Shown here: piece by piece, positions 39,396 through 50,267 of the stretch
Position numbering within the stretch: the first letter of the stretch is position 1
How the letters are laid out: each line of letters begins with the position of its first letter
Position numbers and translations under genes: made by a program
Assembly (NCBI GenBank): GCA_039105265.1
Contig: JAPFFF010000002.1
Span: 8,308,001-8,372,000, forward strand
Length of the DNA stretch: 64,000 bases
Direction of reading: 5' to 3'
From: Tritrichomonas musculus
Lineage: Eukaryota; Parabasalia; Tritrichomonadida; Tritrichomonadidae
The notes under the pieces: model-generated
What the model saw: only the letters and a program-made list of their open reading frames with translations
Told to the model about the DNA's origin: nothing
The model's database searches: none

Positions 39396-40703
39396 ATGGG
39401 AAATTATCTTTCATTTAATAGAAATATCAAACAAGAAGGACTGGTTTTCAATTTAAATACATTTAACCAGACTTCTGCTGTGATTGGGATTGATTATAAT
39501 TCTTCAAAGGAAGATATTATAATTCCAAGATATATCAATTTTAATACTCAAGATTTTATTGTTAAAAGCATTGAAAAATATGCATTTAAAGATTGTCAAA
39601 CGATCAAAGCTATTCAACTTCCTCCAGATTCAGAGCTTCACACCATTGAATTTCAAGCTTTCAAAAACAGCTCACTTGAAGAAATCAAAATTCCGCAGCA
39701 CGTCGCCAAAATCTGCGAAGAAGCATTTTTTAATTGCAAGCAACTCAAAAAAGTTGAATTTGCAGAAAACTCTGAATTGGAGGTCATCGAGAAAGGCGCG
39801 TTTTCATTTACCGCAATTGACTCAATTCGCGTTCCAAAAAAAGTGACACAGATTGGTCGAAGCGCGTTTTACTCCTGTCATTATTTACGAAACGTAGAAT
39901 ACGAAGAAGACTCGCGACTCAAAATAATCGAAAACGAAGTCTTTTATGATACAAAAATTGAGAAAATCACGATTCCAAGTCAAGTGAAGCGAATCTGCAC
40001 GAATTCGTTTGCAATATGCGTGCATCTTCAATGTGTTGAGTGCGCTTTGCATTCTGAGCTTGAGACAATTGAGGACAGTGCGTTTATCTTCTCATCAATT
40101 GAGAGGATTTCAATCCCGTCAAGCGTGAAAGAGCTGCAGGATGGTTGGTGCTCTGAAACATTGAAATTGAGAAAGATTTCTGTGTTCGAAAATGGACAGA
40201 AGAATATTTCATACTTTGATGATAAGTATATCGTTGGAAAAAGTGACAACAAGAGCGATGAGTATGATGTGCTCATATTTGCGAGGCGAAATATTATATA
40301 TGCAAAAATTCCTCCTTTTATCAAAAAAATCGGCCCTTTTGCGTTTGATTGTTCATGTGTTAAATATGTTACAATACCAAATCAAGTCGTTGAAATTTGC
40401 TGCCATGCTTTTAATATGTGTCGAAAACTTAAACGTGTTGATTTTCTCGATAATCCACAACTTCAAACAATTGGAAGATATGCATTTAATCTTTCGGGTT
40501 TAGAAAGCTTCATTGTGCCTCCACATGTCAATCAAATATATGAATATGCTTTTAACAACTGTAAAAGGTTACAAATTATCGATAATGGTGATAATTATCA
40601 TGTTAATATAGATAGAATAGAAATAAAGGAAAGTAAAAATGCAAATGTTATGACTCATGCGAATAAGAAAGAGTTAAAAATGTATTATGATGATTTTTTA
40701 TAG
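39396..40703 (+). CDS. BspA-like LRR protein, possible N-myristoylation site
   Basis: 435 residues from the first ATG (39396); the upstream in-frame extension begins only at a TTG. The protein begins MGNYLSFNRN, a G2-S6 pattern compatible with N-myristoylation. The fold then goes through a short lead (GLVFNLNTFNQTSAVIGID) into about 16 TpLRR units (AFKNSSLEEIKIPQHVAKI, FFNCKQLKKVEFAENSEL) with one family insert near 280-310 (YIVGKSDNKSDEYDVLIFARRNI). The last 50 residues are polar and unrelated. The central part has more C/G at codon third positions than other BspA genes here. Membrane tethering through the N-terminus is inference. Confidence 0.75.
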   Translation: MGNYLSFNRNIKQEGLVFNLNTFNQTSAVIGIDYNSSKEDIIIPRYINFNTQDFIVKSIEKYAFKDCQTIKAIQLPPDSELHTIEFQAFKNSSLEEIKIPQHVAKICEEAFFNCKQLKKVEFAENSELEVIEKGAFSFTAIDSIRVPKKVTQIGRSAFYSCHYLRNVEYEEDSRLKIIENEVFYDTKIEKITIPSQVKRICTNSFAICVHLQCVECALHSELETIEDSAFIFSSIERISIPSSVKELQDGWCSETLKLRKISVFENGQKNISYFDDKYIVGKSDNKSDEYDVLIFARRNIIYAKIPPFIKKIGPFAFDCSCVKYVTIPNQVVEICCHAFNMCRKLKRVDFLDNPQLQTIGRYAFNLSGLESFIVPPHVNQIYEYAFNNCKRLQIIDNGDNYHVNIDRIEIKESKNANVMTHANKKELKMYYDDFL

Positions 40704-42114
40704 CTTTATACTTCTAACAAAAATAAAATGATATATTATTATATTTGATATTATTATATGAATTTATTTTTGATATATTCATAATATATCATTTTAATAA
40801 ATTTTGAAAGGTTTATTAGTGTATATATAAATTAATTTATATTAATATTCTTTTAATTTTCCATAAATATTATACAGAATTAATATATAATATATACAAA
40901 TTATTTTGTTTATTGAAATGTTCAATTTAGAATTTGAATTAATCATTAATAGATTATCACTTATTTCAAAACCCAGCATCAAACATGTTCATTTATCTAA
41001 ATAGAAAAAGAAGATACTAATAAATCAATAATTTTCATTCTTTTGGTTTTATTCAATCGTTTTTCTTTTCAAACCATAATTGAGTAAAAATTAAACTTCT
41101 GGTTTCTCCAAAATGAATACATAACGATCTTATTCTTCCATTTATATAATGATGATAATATATACATATAGAAATTAGGCCAAATTATGGGATTAAAGCC
41201 GATTTTTTTTAGATTATTAATAAAAAACTTTTTTTGTTTATTCATAAGCTATTATTTATAATATTTGTCTAATATTTATTTGCTTGTTTCATTTTGTAAT
41301 TCTATCTTTTATTGGAATATATATTCCAATAAAATATTTTTCTCTGTAATTAGGAAAAAATAGTATAAATATACTTAAATCTTGTTTTAAAACATTATAT
41401 GACAATATAAGCTCAAATAACCTAAGATTGGTTGAAATAAGTGAATCCTAAAAAACAAGACGTTAAGTCATCTAATTTGAATACCTCATAAAGATAAGAT
41501 TAATGACCAAAAAGTTATTAAAATTCAATACAAATAAATTTTGTTTTCACAAAATTTCTGAAATGCGTTGTTCATTATTTATTTGAAAAAATAAAATGGT
41601 TTCAAAAGGTTTTTTTGTTCACAATTTTTTTACCAACATTAGTTTATCTGAAAATTGTTCAATTTTATCCATTTTATATAACCAAAGAAATATGATTTTT
41701 TTCTTTAACAAAAACAATTAAAAGGAACTTTCTTTTGTTTTGATAAATTTGTAAAAATACTCACATTTATTTAAATAATTCAAACTGCAGTTTTAGGCGA
41801 ATTACTTTTTTTTAGTTAATATAAAACAAGAATCATCAAAATACTAAATTTCTGCAATTATACCTATCGTAGATGCAGAAATTCATACTTTATATAATTC
41901 AAAAATTGAATGGGATTTTATTTTTCAGAAGTTTATATCTAAAAATCTACCATTATTTTCTTTTCAATGGAATCAAGATAAATATTAAAAATAATAAGGA
42001 ATATAACAAAATAAAACATTTTTAAAACATCCGATAATATTTGAATATAAAAAAATTGAATGGCTGATTCAATTCTTAAATAAAGAAAAAAAAATATTAC
42101 TTCATTTTTCTTTT
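40704..42114. other. 1.4 kb AT-rich intergenic DNA
   Basis: No gene, RNA or repeat family recognised between the BspA and copine genes. Confidence 0.5.
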
Positions 42115-42120
42115 TCATTT
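42115..42120 (+). promoter_or_regulatory. initiator-like element (TCATTT)
   Basis: TCATTT fits TCAYWW, with the presumed +1 A 17 nt before the copine ATG. Confidence 0.45.
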
Positions 42121-42133
42121 AAGTAATTATTCA

Positions 42134-43948
42134 ATGAATTTGATTAATTATAATATCTACAAGACACATGACTTTCTTCCTGAAAACTCATCAGATAAAA
42201 TAGAACCTTCAATAAATGCAAACAAATTTGGTACTCTTAATCAATGCAAACAAGTTATAAATTTATCAATACGTGTTAGAAGATCAATTCAATATAATTA
42301 TAATCGTCCTCCAGTTATTAAAAGATCATCTTCAAATATATTTTGTTTTCATCAAGAAAAATTTTTCAATGCGATTGATGATAATAATCAAAAAACTGAA
42401 AACAGTTTATTAATTGAAGAGAATCAAAAGGCAATCTCTAAAGAATCCAGCATTTTCAATAAAAATGCAATATGTGTTTTATTTTTAGAAGATTTCAATG
42501 GAAACAAAGAAGAATTTGCTCGAACAGAAGTTATTTGGAATCAAGATGAACCAAATTGGGTGAAAGGCTTTACAATTGAAATTTTGCCTGATATGAAAAA
42601 AATGTTATGCTTTCAAATATATGAAATTATTTCCAATAATAGAAATATTGAACAACAAAAACTATTGGCAGTTGCGAGTGTTGAATTAAGTGTATTGATG
42701 AATTCTATTAAAAATTATATTCAAGTTCCACTTTCAATAATAAGATCCAACGAAGAATCTTATTTTATTGACCTTAACTATTATGAATTCAAGCCAGATG
42801 TTGAAGGTTCCTATGTTTTCACCTTTAGAGTTGATGAACTTCATTCACAAATGAGAATAATTAAATCTCCAAAGCCTTATTTCATTATTAAACGGATGAA
42901 TGAATCATCAAATCATTACATGAACGTATACAAATCAGATGTTTTCATGAAATATAAAAATAAAACAGCTGAATGGAAATACGTCATATTGGACCTTCAA
43001 GCTCTTTGTGGTGGCAATTTTGATTTACCTTTGCGAATTTCTTTGTATGATTATTTATCAACAAAACATGTACAAAACAAAAATGGTTACATTAATACTA
43101 CTCTGAGGAAATTGATTGAAAAGAAAAGCTTCGAGTTCATTGATAAAAATGGAAAAGTTATTGCTTTTTTGCACACAGAACTTTTATCAAAAATTGAAAG
43201 ACCTTGCTTTTTCGATTTAAAGTTAAAAGGAATGAAAATTCGACCAATTCTTGGAATTGATTTTTCATCAACCAAAATTAACGATGTTGATTCAAACAGA
43301 TTGCTCCATTTCAAAAATAATGAATTTTCATATATCTCATCAATTACAGAAATATATGATTCAATACACGAAATCGTTAAGAATCAATCATTCACCAGTT
43401 ATGCATTCGCTGATTTCAAAGGAGAAAAAGTTATTCCTCTTTTTAGTGAAAAAGACAAAATGACAATTTCTGAAAAAAAGAATGAATTCAAAATTTCCCA
43501 TCTAACAATCAATTCAATTGCTGACAGTTACAATTATAGTAAGCACCACATCACATATCCTGAGCATTCTTTGCTAGAGCCTCTTATTGATAAAGCATTG
43601 ATTGATGCTCAAGCTAATTACGAAACTGACGGATCAATTTCTCTTCTCATCATTGTATCATGCGGAATTTTTGCTGACTTTGCAAAAGCAATGAAAAAAC
43701 TCGCAGATTCTGATGAAAAACCACTCATTTGCCTGTTTGTTCTGATGAATGGAATGAAAGTCAATTTATATGACAGTATTGTTCAAAGAAATGGAAAATT
43801 AATTAACAATTTGGGACATAAATCTAAAAGAAAGTTAGCCAAGGTTGTTATTTATTCTGATGGAAGTACATTCAGCGATAATAGATTAGATAAAGAAATA
43901 ATTCCATCCATTAAAAGTATGGCAACCGACTTTTTCAGAATCCATTAA
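42134..43948 (+). CDS. copine (two C2 domains plus copine/vWA domain)
   Basis: 604 residues. After about 100 poorly conserved N-terminal residues come a C2A-like segment (AICVLFLEDFNG...RTEVIWNQDEPNWVKGFTIEI, about 113-200), a C2B-like segment (HYMNVYKSDVFMKYKNKTAEWK...LRISLYDYL, about 255-350) and the copine vWA domain from RPILGIDFSST (about 370) to ATDFFRIH. The vWA part keeps the family layout: LHF..NE...SSITEIYD, SYAFADFKGEK, DGSISLLIIVSCGIFAD and LCFL-type strands. The metal site reads D-F-S-S-T instead of D-x-S-x-S, so binding may be kept. Copines bind phospholipid membranes on calcium rise and recruit partners. C2A lacks several of the usual aspartates. ATG and TCATTT Inr agree on the start. 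Confidence 0.8.
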   Translation: MNLINYNIYKTHDFLPENSSDKIEPSINANKFGTLNQCKQVINLSIRVRRSIQYNYNRPPVIKRSSSNIFCFHQEKFFNAIDDNNQKTENSLLIEENQKAISKESSIFNKNAICVLFLEDFNGNKEEFARTEVIWNQDEPNWVKGFTIEILPDMKKMLCFQIYEIISNNRNIEQQKLLAVASVELSVLMNSIKNYIQVPLSIIRSNEESYFIDLNYYEFKPDVEGSYVFTFRVDELHSQMRIIKSPKPYFIIKRMNESSNHYMNVYKSDVFMKYKNKTAEWKYVILDLQALCGGNFDLPLRISLYDYLSTKHVQNKNGYINTTLRKLIEKKSFEFIDKNGKVIAFLHTELLSKIERPCFFDLKLKGMKIRPILGIDFSSTKINDVDSNRLLHFKNNEFSYISSITEIYDSIHEIVKNQSFTSYAFADFKGEKVIPLFSEKDKMTISEKKNEFKISHLTINSIADSYNYSKHHITYPEHSLLEPLIDKALIDAQANYETDGSISLLIIVSCGIFADFAKAMKKLADSDEKPLICLFVLMNGMKVNLYDSIVQRNGKLINNLGHKSKRKLAKVVIYSDGSTFSDNRLDKEIIPSIKSMATDFFRIH

Positions 43949-44023
43949 AATGTTATTTTCTTTTAGATTCAATATTATCTTTATTAATTAAATTTGAAAA
44001 TTAAAATATTATTTTAATATTTC

Positions 44024-44175
44024 TTTTTTTTTTTTTTTTTTTTTTTTGAAAAATATATTTTATACACAAGTAAACAATATATTCTTCTTGATTAACAACC
44101 TTCAATTTGTATTTCAACATTGAAAAAGATCAAGGTTCGATTACCATTTTTCGTTTTTTTTTTTTTTTTTTTTTT
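44024..44175. repeat. T24 and T22 homopolymer tracts
   Basis: Two T tracts at 44024-44047 and 44154-44175 downstream of the copine gene. Confidence 0.8.
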
Positions 44176-44570
44176 AAATCATTTTTTTGGCAATAATCTA
44201 CCCAAATCTTTGCATTTGTCTCAATCATTATATATATTTTTAGGACTGATAAAAAATATCTTAATATTGAATATTTTACGCTACAAAGTATACTTTTTTT
44301 AATATTTTTTTTGAGGCTTTGGTATTTATGAGGAGTAGGGAAAAAGCTGTCGCACTTGCAAGAATTAAGATTTCTTTTTGGAGGAATTTTTTTAGAGTCA
44401 CTAGCAGAATACTTTGCTAAGTCTTCAAAGGAAGTTGATTTTGATGTTATCATATGACATCTATTATATGCAGATGAGGATTGCTTTTTATTTGCTGATT
44501 GATGCGAAAACATTGACAAATTGAGTAATTTGTCAGGTGCAACACGCAATGATGAGCTTAATTGGGCCAT
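44130..44570 (-). CDS. hypothetical basic protein, uncertain
   Basis: A minus-strand frame begins MAQLSSSLRVAPDKLLNLSMF and runs about 146 codons, Ser/Lys-rich, ending in a Lys run antisense to the T22 tract. The same frame continues upstream without ATG for about 100 bp (FSGWKKLGELNFDKYN...RFLIQK) to the edge of the 18-bp satellite. The upstream part looks coding, so this could be a 3' remnant of a gene cut by the satellite. No family is recognised. Confidence 0.3.
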   Translation of the reverse strand: MAQLSSSLRVAPDKLLNLSMFSHQSANKKQSSSAYNRCHMITSKSTSFEDLAKYSASDSKKIPPKRNLNSCKCDSFFPTPHKYQSLKKNIKKSILCSVKYSILRYFLSVLKIYIMIETNAKIWVDYCQKNDLKKKKKKKRKMVIEP

Positions 44571-44660
44571 TTTCTGGATAAGAAAACGAATTCGTTTATC
44601 AACATTATATTTGTCAAAGTTTAACTCACCCAATTTTTTCCAACCACTGAAGAAGCAAAA

Positions 44661-45484
44661 AAGGTTTTAAAAATCATTGATAAATTTAAAAATCATTGAT
44701 AAATTTCAAATCATTGATGAATTTAAAATCATTGATAAATTTAAAATCATTGATGAATTTCAAATCATTGATAAATTTAAAATCATTGATAAATTTAAAA
44801 TCATTGATAAATTTAAAATCATTGATAAATTTAAAATCATTGATGAATTTAAAATCATTGATAAATTTAAAAATCATTGATAAATTTAAAATCATTGATG
44901 AATTTAAAATCATTGATAAATTTAAAATCATTGATAAATTTAAAATCATTGATAAATTTCAAATCATTGATAAATTTAAAATCATTGATGAATTTCAAAT
45001 CATTGATAAATTTAAAAATCATTGATGAATTTAAAATCATTGATAAATTTAAAATCATTGATAAATTTCAAATCATTGATAAATTTAAAAATCATTGATG
45101 AATTTAAAATCATTGATGAATTTAAAATCATTGATAAATTTAAAATCATTGATGAATTTCAAATCATTGATAAATTTAAAAATCATTGATGAATTTAAAA
45201 TCATTGATAAATTTACAATCATTGATGAATTTAAAATCATTGATAAATTTCAAATCATTGATAAATTTAAAAATCATTGATGAATTTAAAATCATTGATG
45301 AATTTCAAATCATTGATAAATTTACAATCATTGATGAATTTAAAATCATTGATGAATTTAAAATCATTGATAAATTAAAAATCATTGAAAAATTTAAAAT
45401 CATTGAAAAATTTAAAATCATTGATAAATTTAAAATCATTGATAAATTTAAAATCATTGATAAATTTAAAATCATTGATAAACT
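44661..45484. repeat. 18-bp satellite array (AAAATCATTGATAAATTT)
   Basis: About 45 tandem copies of an 18-bp unit AAAATCATTGAT[A/G]AATTT, with occasional C for A (TTTCAAATC) and 19-bp units. The variants GATAAATTT and GATGAATTT are mixed without simple order. Because 18 is a multiple of three, both strands read through as KIIDKF or FINDF peptides; these frames are not genes. The array starts exactly in the stop-codon region of the gene at 45472-46380. Confidence 0.95.
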
Positions 45485-46380
45485 TTATTGTTAATAGCAA
45501 CAACGAATCCTGACACGCTGTTATGAGGAATATTTGTTTTGTTCACTTCACCATGTTTCCCGTTATCGGTTAAAAAAGACTTCAAATTAATTTCTGCACA
45601 AAAGTTGTTCTGAATAATTTCTTTTTTAGAAATTTCTGCAGATACCTCAATTTTGTATGCATGGTGATCGTCTTTATCGGTTCCAAAAGAAACTTGGAAA
45701 CCGTTTAAAAAAACCGCAAATTGAAAATCATCAGCATCAACTCCAGGTGGCATTTCGCCTAGGTAAATTGCGCCTGAATTTCCAATTGTTTCAGAGCTAA
45801 AATCAGCACAAAAAACTCTCTGATCAGTGGAATCACAGATGATCACACTGGCCAAAATTTGACCTCTACCGGAATTATTTCCATGATCAGAAATAAACGA
45901 GTCTCCTTTGATCATGAATGTGCTGAAATCAAAGATCGATTCTGCATTTGAACAGTATTTACATAGGTGATGATCAATGTCGGGGAATTGAACAGTTGAA
46001 AACATTAATGCTTGCTTGAGATACGATGCCGATTCGACAGGTACTGAATAGGATATATCTGTTTTGACATTGTTCATTAAATAAATATTTGGGTTACCGC
46101 TACCAATAGTAGCAATTACAACAACAGTTACAAAGGATTCTTCTGATTGAATATTTTCAGATCCATCTTTCATAATTAAAATAGGTTTAACTAAAACTTC
46201 ATTATCTGATTGATTTGAATGCTTAAGATCAATTGTAATTTCTTTAACGTGGTGATCGCGAGTCGGATAATGGATAACACATTTTGAGAATCCGATCATA
46301 TATTGAACAACTGTCCTAGAAAAAGAAAAAATATAAGTTTTATTAGTTTGAATTTCTGCTGAAATGACTTCTGTATTCAT
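45472..46380 (-). CDS. unrecognised 302-residue protein
   Basis: Intact frame from an ATG with TCATTA (46383-46388) 3-8 nt upstream, a good initiator match. The sequence is rich in beta-forming residues and begins with a segment on external-looking strands (YIFSFSRTVVQYMIGFSKCVIHYP...KEITIDL) followed by several Gly/Asp turns. No signal peptide, membrane segment, or known motif is recognised. Two histidine pairs (RDHHVK, DIDHHLC) and a single CKYC are the only distinctive features. The stop codon TGA lies within the first unit of the 18-bp satellite, so the 3' end, and possibly the last residues, were created by the satellite. It might be a trichomonad-specific family; no function is proposed. 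Confidence 0.6.
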   Translation of the reverse strand: MNTEVISAEIQTNKTYIFSFSRTVVQYMIGFSKCVIHYPTRDHHVKEITIDLKHSNQSDNEVLVKPILIMKDGSENIQSEESFVTVVVIATIGSGNPNIYLMNNVKTDISYSVPVESASYLKQALMFSTVQFPDIDHHLCKYCSNAESIFDFSTFMIKGDSFISDHGNNSGRGQILASVIICDSTDQRVFCADFSSETIGNSGAIYLGEMPPGVDADDFQFAVFLNGFQVSFGTDKDDHHAYKIEVSAEISKKEIIQNNFCAEINLKSFLTDNGKHGEVNKTNIPHNSVSGFVVAINNKVYQ

Positions 46381-46382
46381 TT

Positions 46383-46388
46383 TAATGA
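46383..46388 (-). promoter_or_regulatory. initiator-like element (TCATTA)
   Basis: TCATTA directly before the ATG of the unrecognised 302-residue gene; it fits TCAYWW. Confidence 0.45.
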
Positions 46389-46672
46389 GTTAAAATAGCT
46401 TTAAAAATTCAATGTATTGAAAAAAAATCCTAAAAAGTATTTAAAAAGTGAATATAAAAATTTTTCAATAGATTGTAAGAACTACCCAAATAATGGGCTT
46501 TTCTTGCTAAGTAAAAAAAAAAACATTAATATAAACAATTAATTTTAAGTTGAACTATTTATATTCATTATTGATAACCAATATAATATCAAAAAAATTT
46601 TTCCAATACTATATTCATTAAGAAATTGTAATACAAAAAAAAGGCAATTATTATCAAAGAGATTAGTTTAAT

Positions 46673-48153
46673 TTAAACCTTCTTAATATGTGTTTCAGGT
46701 GCAAAAGTAAATTTCGAAATTTTCAGCTCGGATGGGAGAGAAATTTCTTTGAGGGAAGTGCATCCTGCGAATGCATAATCCTTAATTTCTGTTACTGAAA
46801 AAGGAACAGTAACATTTGACAGCGAAGAGCAATTTCTAAAAGCTCCAGTTTCAATGACATTCAAATTAGGAGGAATTTCCACTTTTTCAAGGGCTGGACA
46901 ATTGTAAAAGCAATTGAAGCCCATTGATTCCAATGACTGTGGCAATTCCACTTTTTTCAATGAGATGCAATCTTTGAACACAGCGTTTCCCATTTTTGTC
47001 ACAGAAGAAGGAACAGCTACGTCAACGAGTGCCTTGCAATCCTCGAAAGCATTCTCTTCTATTGAAATCAGCGACGAAGAAGCGATATTCACTTTTTCAA
47101 GGGCGACACAATGACAAAAAGTGCTATATTTAAGAACGGTTATAGGACCAAGAATATCGACGGTTTTAAGTGCAGAGCAATAGCTGAAGGCCATGCCGCC
47201 AATCGATTCAACAGAGGCAGGAATGGTGATGCTTGCTAATGCAATGCATTTGTTGAAAATTGATGATCCAAGTGACTTCACTGATGAAGGAATTTTCAGT
47301 TCTTTGATCGATTGACAATTGTCGAAAACATTGTCACCAATTGCTGTTACTGATTCGGGAATCAAGACGTCAGTGAGTGCTGCACATCCATTGAATGCAT
47401 ACTCATCAATCCTTTCTATACTTGACGGCAATTTCACTTTTTTGAGTGCAGCACATCGTTTAAATGTCGAGCCTGGAATAACCGTCAATGATGAAGGCAT
47501 TTCAATTTCTTCCAAAGAGGAACAATCAGAAAAACATCCTTTCCCAATTGACGTGACTGTCGATAGAATGGCATATTTAATAAACGTGCACCCATAGAAA
47601 ACCTCATCGCCAAGTGAAGTGACATTTTTTGGCAAGACAAAATTTTTCAATGATTTACAATTGGCAAAAACACGGTTTTTCAATGATGTTACTGAAGGTG
47701 GAATCGTGACTTCTTCCAGTGATTCGCAGCCACTGAAGAATCCTGTGTTTAACATTGTTATAGTGTTTGGAAGTGTCACTTTTTTGAGCTTTGAACAATT
47801 TTGGAAAATATTCACTCCAAGGCTTGTCACGGTGTCAGGAATTATAATTGTCCGCAAATTATAGCAATCTTTAAAGGCAAAGTCTTCAATGGCTGTAACC
47901 GACGGAGGAATGCTGATATTTTCCAAATATGAATTCTCAAATGATCGGGATCCAATAACCGTTATTGTTGGTGGAATATTGATGTTTTTCACATTAGAAT
48001 TTTTCAATTCTTTGCTTCCAAAAGTAATGCCTTTGTGATTCAGTAAAAGATTTATTATTTCTTCATTTCCTTGGCCATATGCAGATGATAATGGAGTTGT
48101 ATAAATCAAAAGTTTGGAATTGTATAAATAAAATAATTGTTGTTTAAAATGTC
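46673..48153 (-). CDS. ankyrin remnant plus BspA-like LRR block, no ATG
   Basis: Open frame from just after a stop at about 48153 to 46673. It begins with the end of an ankyrin repeat (TPLSSAYGQGNEEIINLLLNHKGI) and goes straight into about 18 very regular 23-residue TpLRR units (AFEDCKALVDVAVPSSVTKMG, CFYNCPALEKVEIPPNLNVI). No in-frame ATG precedes the ankyrin part; the open frame starts formally at a TTG (48109). It is collinear with an isolated ankyrin repeat at 48616-48742 and with the DUF3447 gene at 49020-50267, so all three could be parts of one gene separated by AT-rich spacers (introns or decay). The LRR block itself has no lesion. Confidence 0.6.
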
Positions 48154-48615
48154 ATTAATTTAAAATTGCTTTTGAAAATTGTATTAAAAAAAGTATTGAT
48201 TTTAAAATTTCATGAATAATTGACGTTGAAACGAAATAAATAAAAAATAATTTGAAATGTCATTAAAACAAATTTTTTTTTTGTAATTTTATTAAATAGT
48301 TGATTTTTAAAACGCTATTGAAATATTCATTGAAATTCTATTAAAAAAATTAATGATTTTTCAAACCATATAAAAAAAATTTATGAGTCAAAACGAAATA
48401 AAAAAATACAAATAATTATGAATTTGATTAAAACAAACTTTAATTTAAAATGTCATTAATTTGAAAAGTATTTGAAATTTCATTCAAATCATTGAAATTT
48501 AAAATCCAATTAAAAAATAAAATCAATTTTAAAACTGTATAAAAAAACAAATTCGAAATCCAATAAAAAAAAGAATTTGATCTAAAATTGTATTAAAACA
48601 TAAAGGACTTTGAAA

Positions 48616-48742
48616 TTATATGAATAATTTTCCAGCTGGAATTTTGGTTGATTGTTTATTAACGTCAATTTTTGAGTCATTTAAAAGAAGTTTTACAACG
48701 TCAGTATTTCCATTTTCAATTGCTTTATTTAAACATGTCCCA
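48616..48742 (-). pseudogene. isolated ankyrin repeat
   Basis: The minus strand reads GTCLNKAIENGNTDVVKLLL then NDSKIDVNKQ and stops at TAA 48616-48618. This is one complete trichomonad-type ankyrin repeat. About 500 bp of AT-rich DNA separate it from the LRR block downstream and 280 bp from the DUF3447 ORF upstream. Confidence 0.6.
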
Positions 48743-49019
48743 TAAAAATAATTTTTATAAACTTTATTAATCAATAAATATTATTTTGTAATGTAATAAA
48801 AACATTTGCAAAATGAAACGTTATTCACGAAAATTCATATAAAATTTCATTCAAAAAATTTTGAATTGAAATTCTATTAAAAAAACAACATTTTTTGAAT
48901 GAAATTAGAACATTACTTAATTTAAAACGCTATTAACAAATATAATAATTTGAAACGTTATTCAAATTTTTTTTTGAAACACAATTCAACTTTTTGAAAG
49001 AAACTTCATCAGAAAAAAT

Positions 49020-50267
49020 TCAATTCAAAATTATCGTCATATTTATATCAATATTGCCTTTTTTCAAGAAAAACTCAACAATTGATGGATAATCATATTT
49101 GCATGCATAAAAGAATAACATTTTATCATCGATATCGTCAGGGAAACAAAGATAATTGAAATATAGAAATATTGAAAAAGTGACATCTGTATTTGAGTCA
49201 GTTACGAATTGACTTGAATAATAATCGTCAACTGGGTCATCTTCAGGCTGCATCTCAGGCGAATTCTCCTTTATATAATTGTAAATATTCAAATGATGAC
49301 ATTGAATTGATTGAATCAGACTTGTTTTGAATGTCCTGTATTCCCAAACGGACTGTTTGAGCAGTTTATGGGTTTTACCTTTTTCAACCATTTCTGGGAT
49401 GAAACGTTTTTCGCGCGTTAAGAAAAATGAATCACTCGGAACGATGTGATTCTCTTCAAGAAGATGAATCAGCTCGGCATTGTTGGAATGAATTGCATAA
49501 GGCCAAAGTGTATAGGTCAATTTAGCACCGTTAATGGTCAAATATTTGACAATATTGACACTGCCAAAGAAAAAGGCATATTCAAGGAGAGTTGGTTGAT
49601 CGTCTGAATAGAAAAAGTTGCGATATGATTCATAGAAAAATATGTTTGTTTCAAAAAGTGACTCTTTGATTTGACCTGTAAGAGGCCAATTTGTTTGATT
49701 AACGTACGTTATGAAATCGACAATTGCATCTTCTCGAATTAGCTTGCAAAGATAGTTGTGGTTCTCTCCAACTTGCCGTCTTTTGTTGAATTCTTCTTCA
49801 TTGAAATTATCAAAGATTTCTTGGCGGTTTTCTGTGATCTTCTTGAGAAGTTTTTTATCGATTTTGTCTTTGATTTCTGGGTAAAAATAAACAAGAAAAT
49901 CATTATTTAATTTTAACAAATTATCGGCTGAAATTAAATCTTGTTGAAGTAAAAAGTAGAGAATTCTTTGATTTGATGCAAATAAACCGAATATTTCAGA
50001 ACTTGTGAAATTTTGTTTAATATATCGAATATAATTAGTAAGAATTTTTTCTATTTTCTCAAAGAAACCGGCAGAGCGATGGTGGTTTCGAATTATAATA
50101 TTTAATAAAAGTAGAAATGATTTCATCTCATATCGTTTTTCGGTGATTTTGGTTTCATTTAATAATTTGATCAAATTTTTATAGTCATCATCATTCCCAT
50201 CATCAATATAGTTAAGAAGGAATTCTTGAATTTCTTTCTTTTTGGCGATATATTGTCGTATTTCCAT
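49020..50267 (-). CDS. DUF3447/ankyrin-type protein
   Basis: 415 residues from an ATG with TCATCG just upstream (partial initiator match). The N-terminal 200 residues are helical (coiled EIQEFLLNYID...ILTNYIRYIKQ), and the DUF3447 core follows (TLLEYAFFFGSVNIVKYLTINGAKLTYTLWPYAIHSNNAELIHLLEENHI..., about residues 225-280). The C-terminal part ends in FFYACKYDYPSIVEFFLKKGNIDINMTI, the first half of an ankyrin repeat, directly before the stop. Such proteins are abundant in trichomonads and resemble poxvirus-like ankyrin proteins; role unknown. The abrupt end inside an ankyrin repeat and the ankyrin fragments downstream suggest the protein was once longer. Head-to-head with a paralogue at 50932. 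Confidence 0.75.
   Translation of the reverse strand: MEIRQYIAKKKEIQEFLLNYIDDGNDDDYKNLIKLLNETKITEKRYEMKSFLLLLNIIIRNHHRSAGFFEKIEKILTNYIRYIKQNFTSSEIFGLFASNQRILYFLLQQDLISADNLLKLNNDFLVYFYPEIKDKIDKKLLKKITENRQEIFDNFNEEEFNKRRQVGENHNYLCKLIREDAIVDFITYVNQTNWPLTGQIKESLFETNIFFYESYRNFFYSDDQPTLLEYAFFFGSVNIVKYLTINGAKLTYTLWPYAIHSNNAELIHLLEENHIVPSDSFFLTREKRFIPEMVEKGKTHKLLKQSVWEYRTFKTSLIQSIQCHHLNIYNYIKENSPEMQPEDDPVDDYYSSQFVTDSNTDVTFSIFLYFNYLCFPDDIDDKMLFFYACKYDYPSIVEFFLKKGNIDINMTIILN

Noticed and set aside
44120-44145. tRNA T-loop-like word GGTTCGATTACC
   Set aside because: No cloverleaf arms or acceptor pairing can be formed with the 70 bp upstream.
44677-45494. Long frames on both strands across 44.7-45.5 kb
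   Set aside because: They are readings of an 18-bp satellite (KIIDKF / FINDF repeats); no start context or non-repeat part supports a gene.
47319-47864. Plus-strand frames antisense to the regular LRR block
   Set aside because: Shadows of the TpLRR array on the minus strand.
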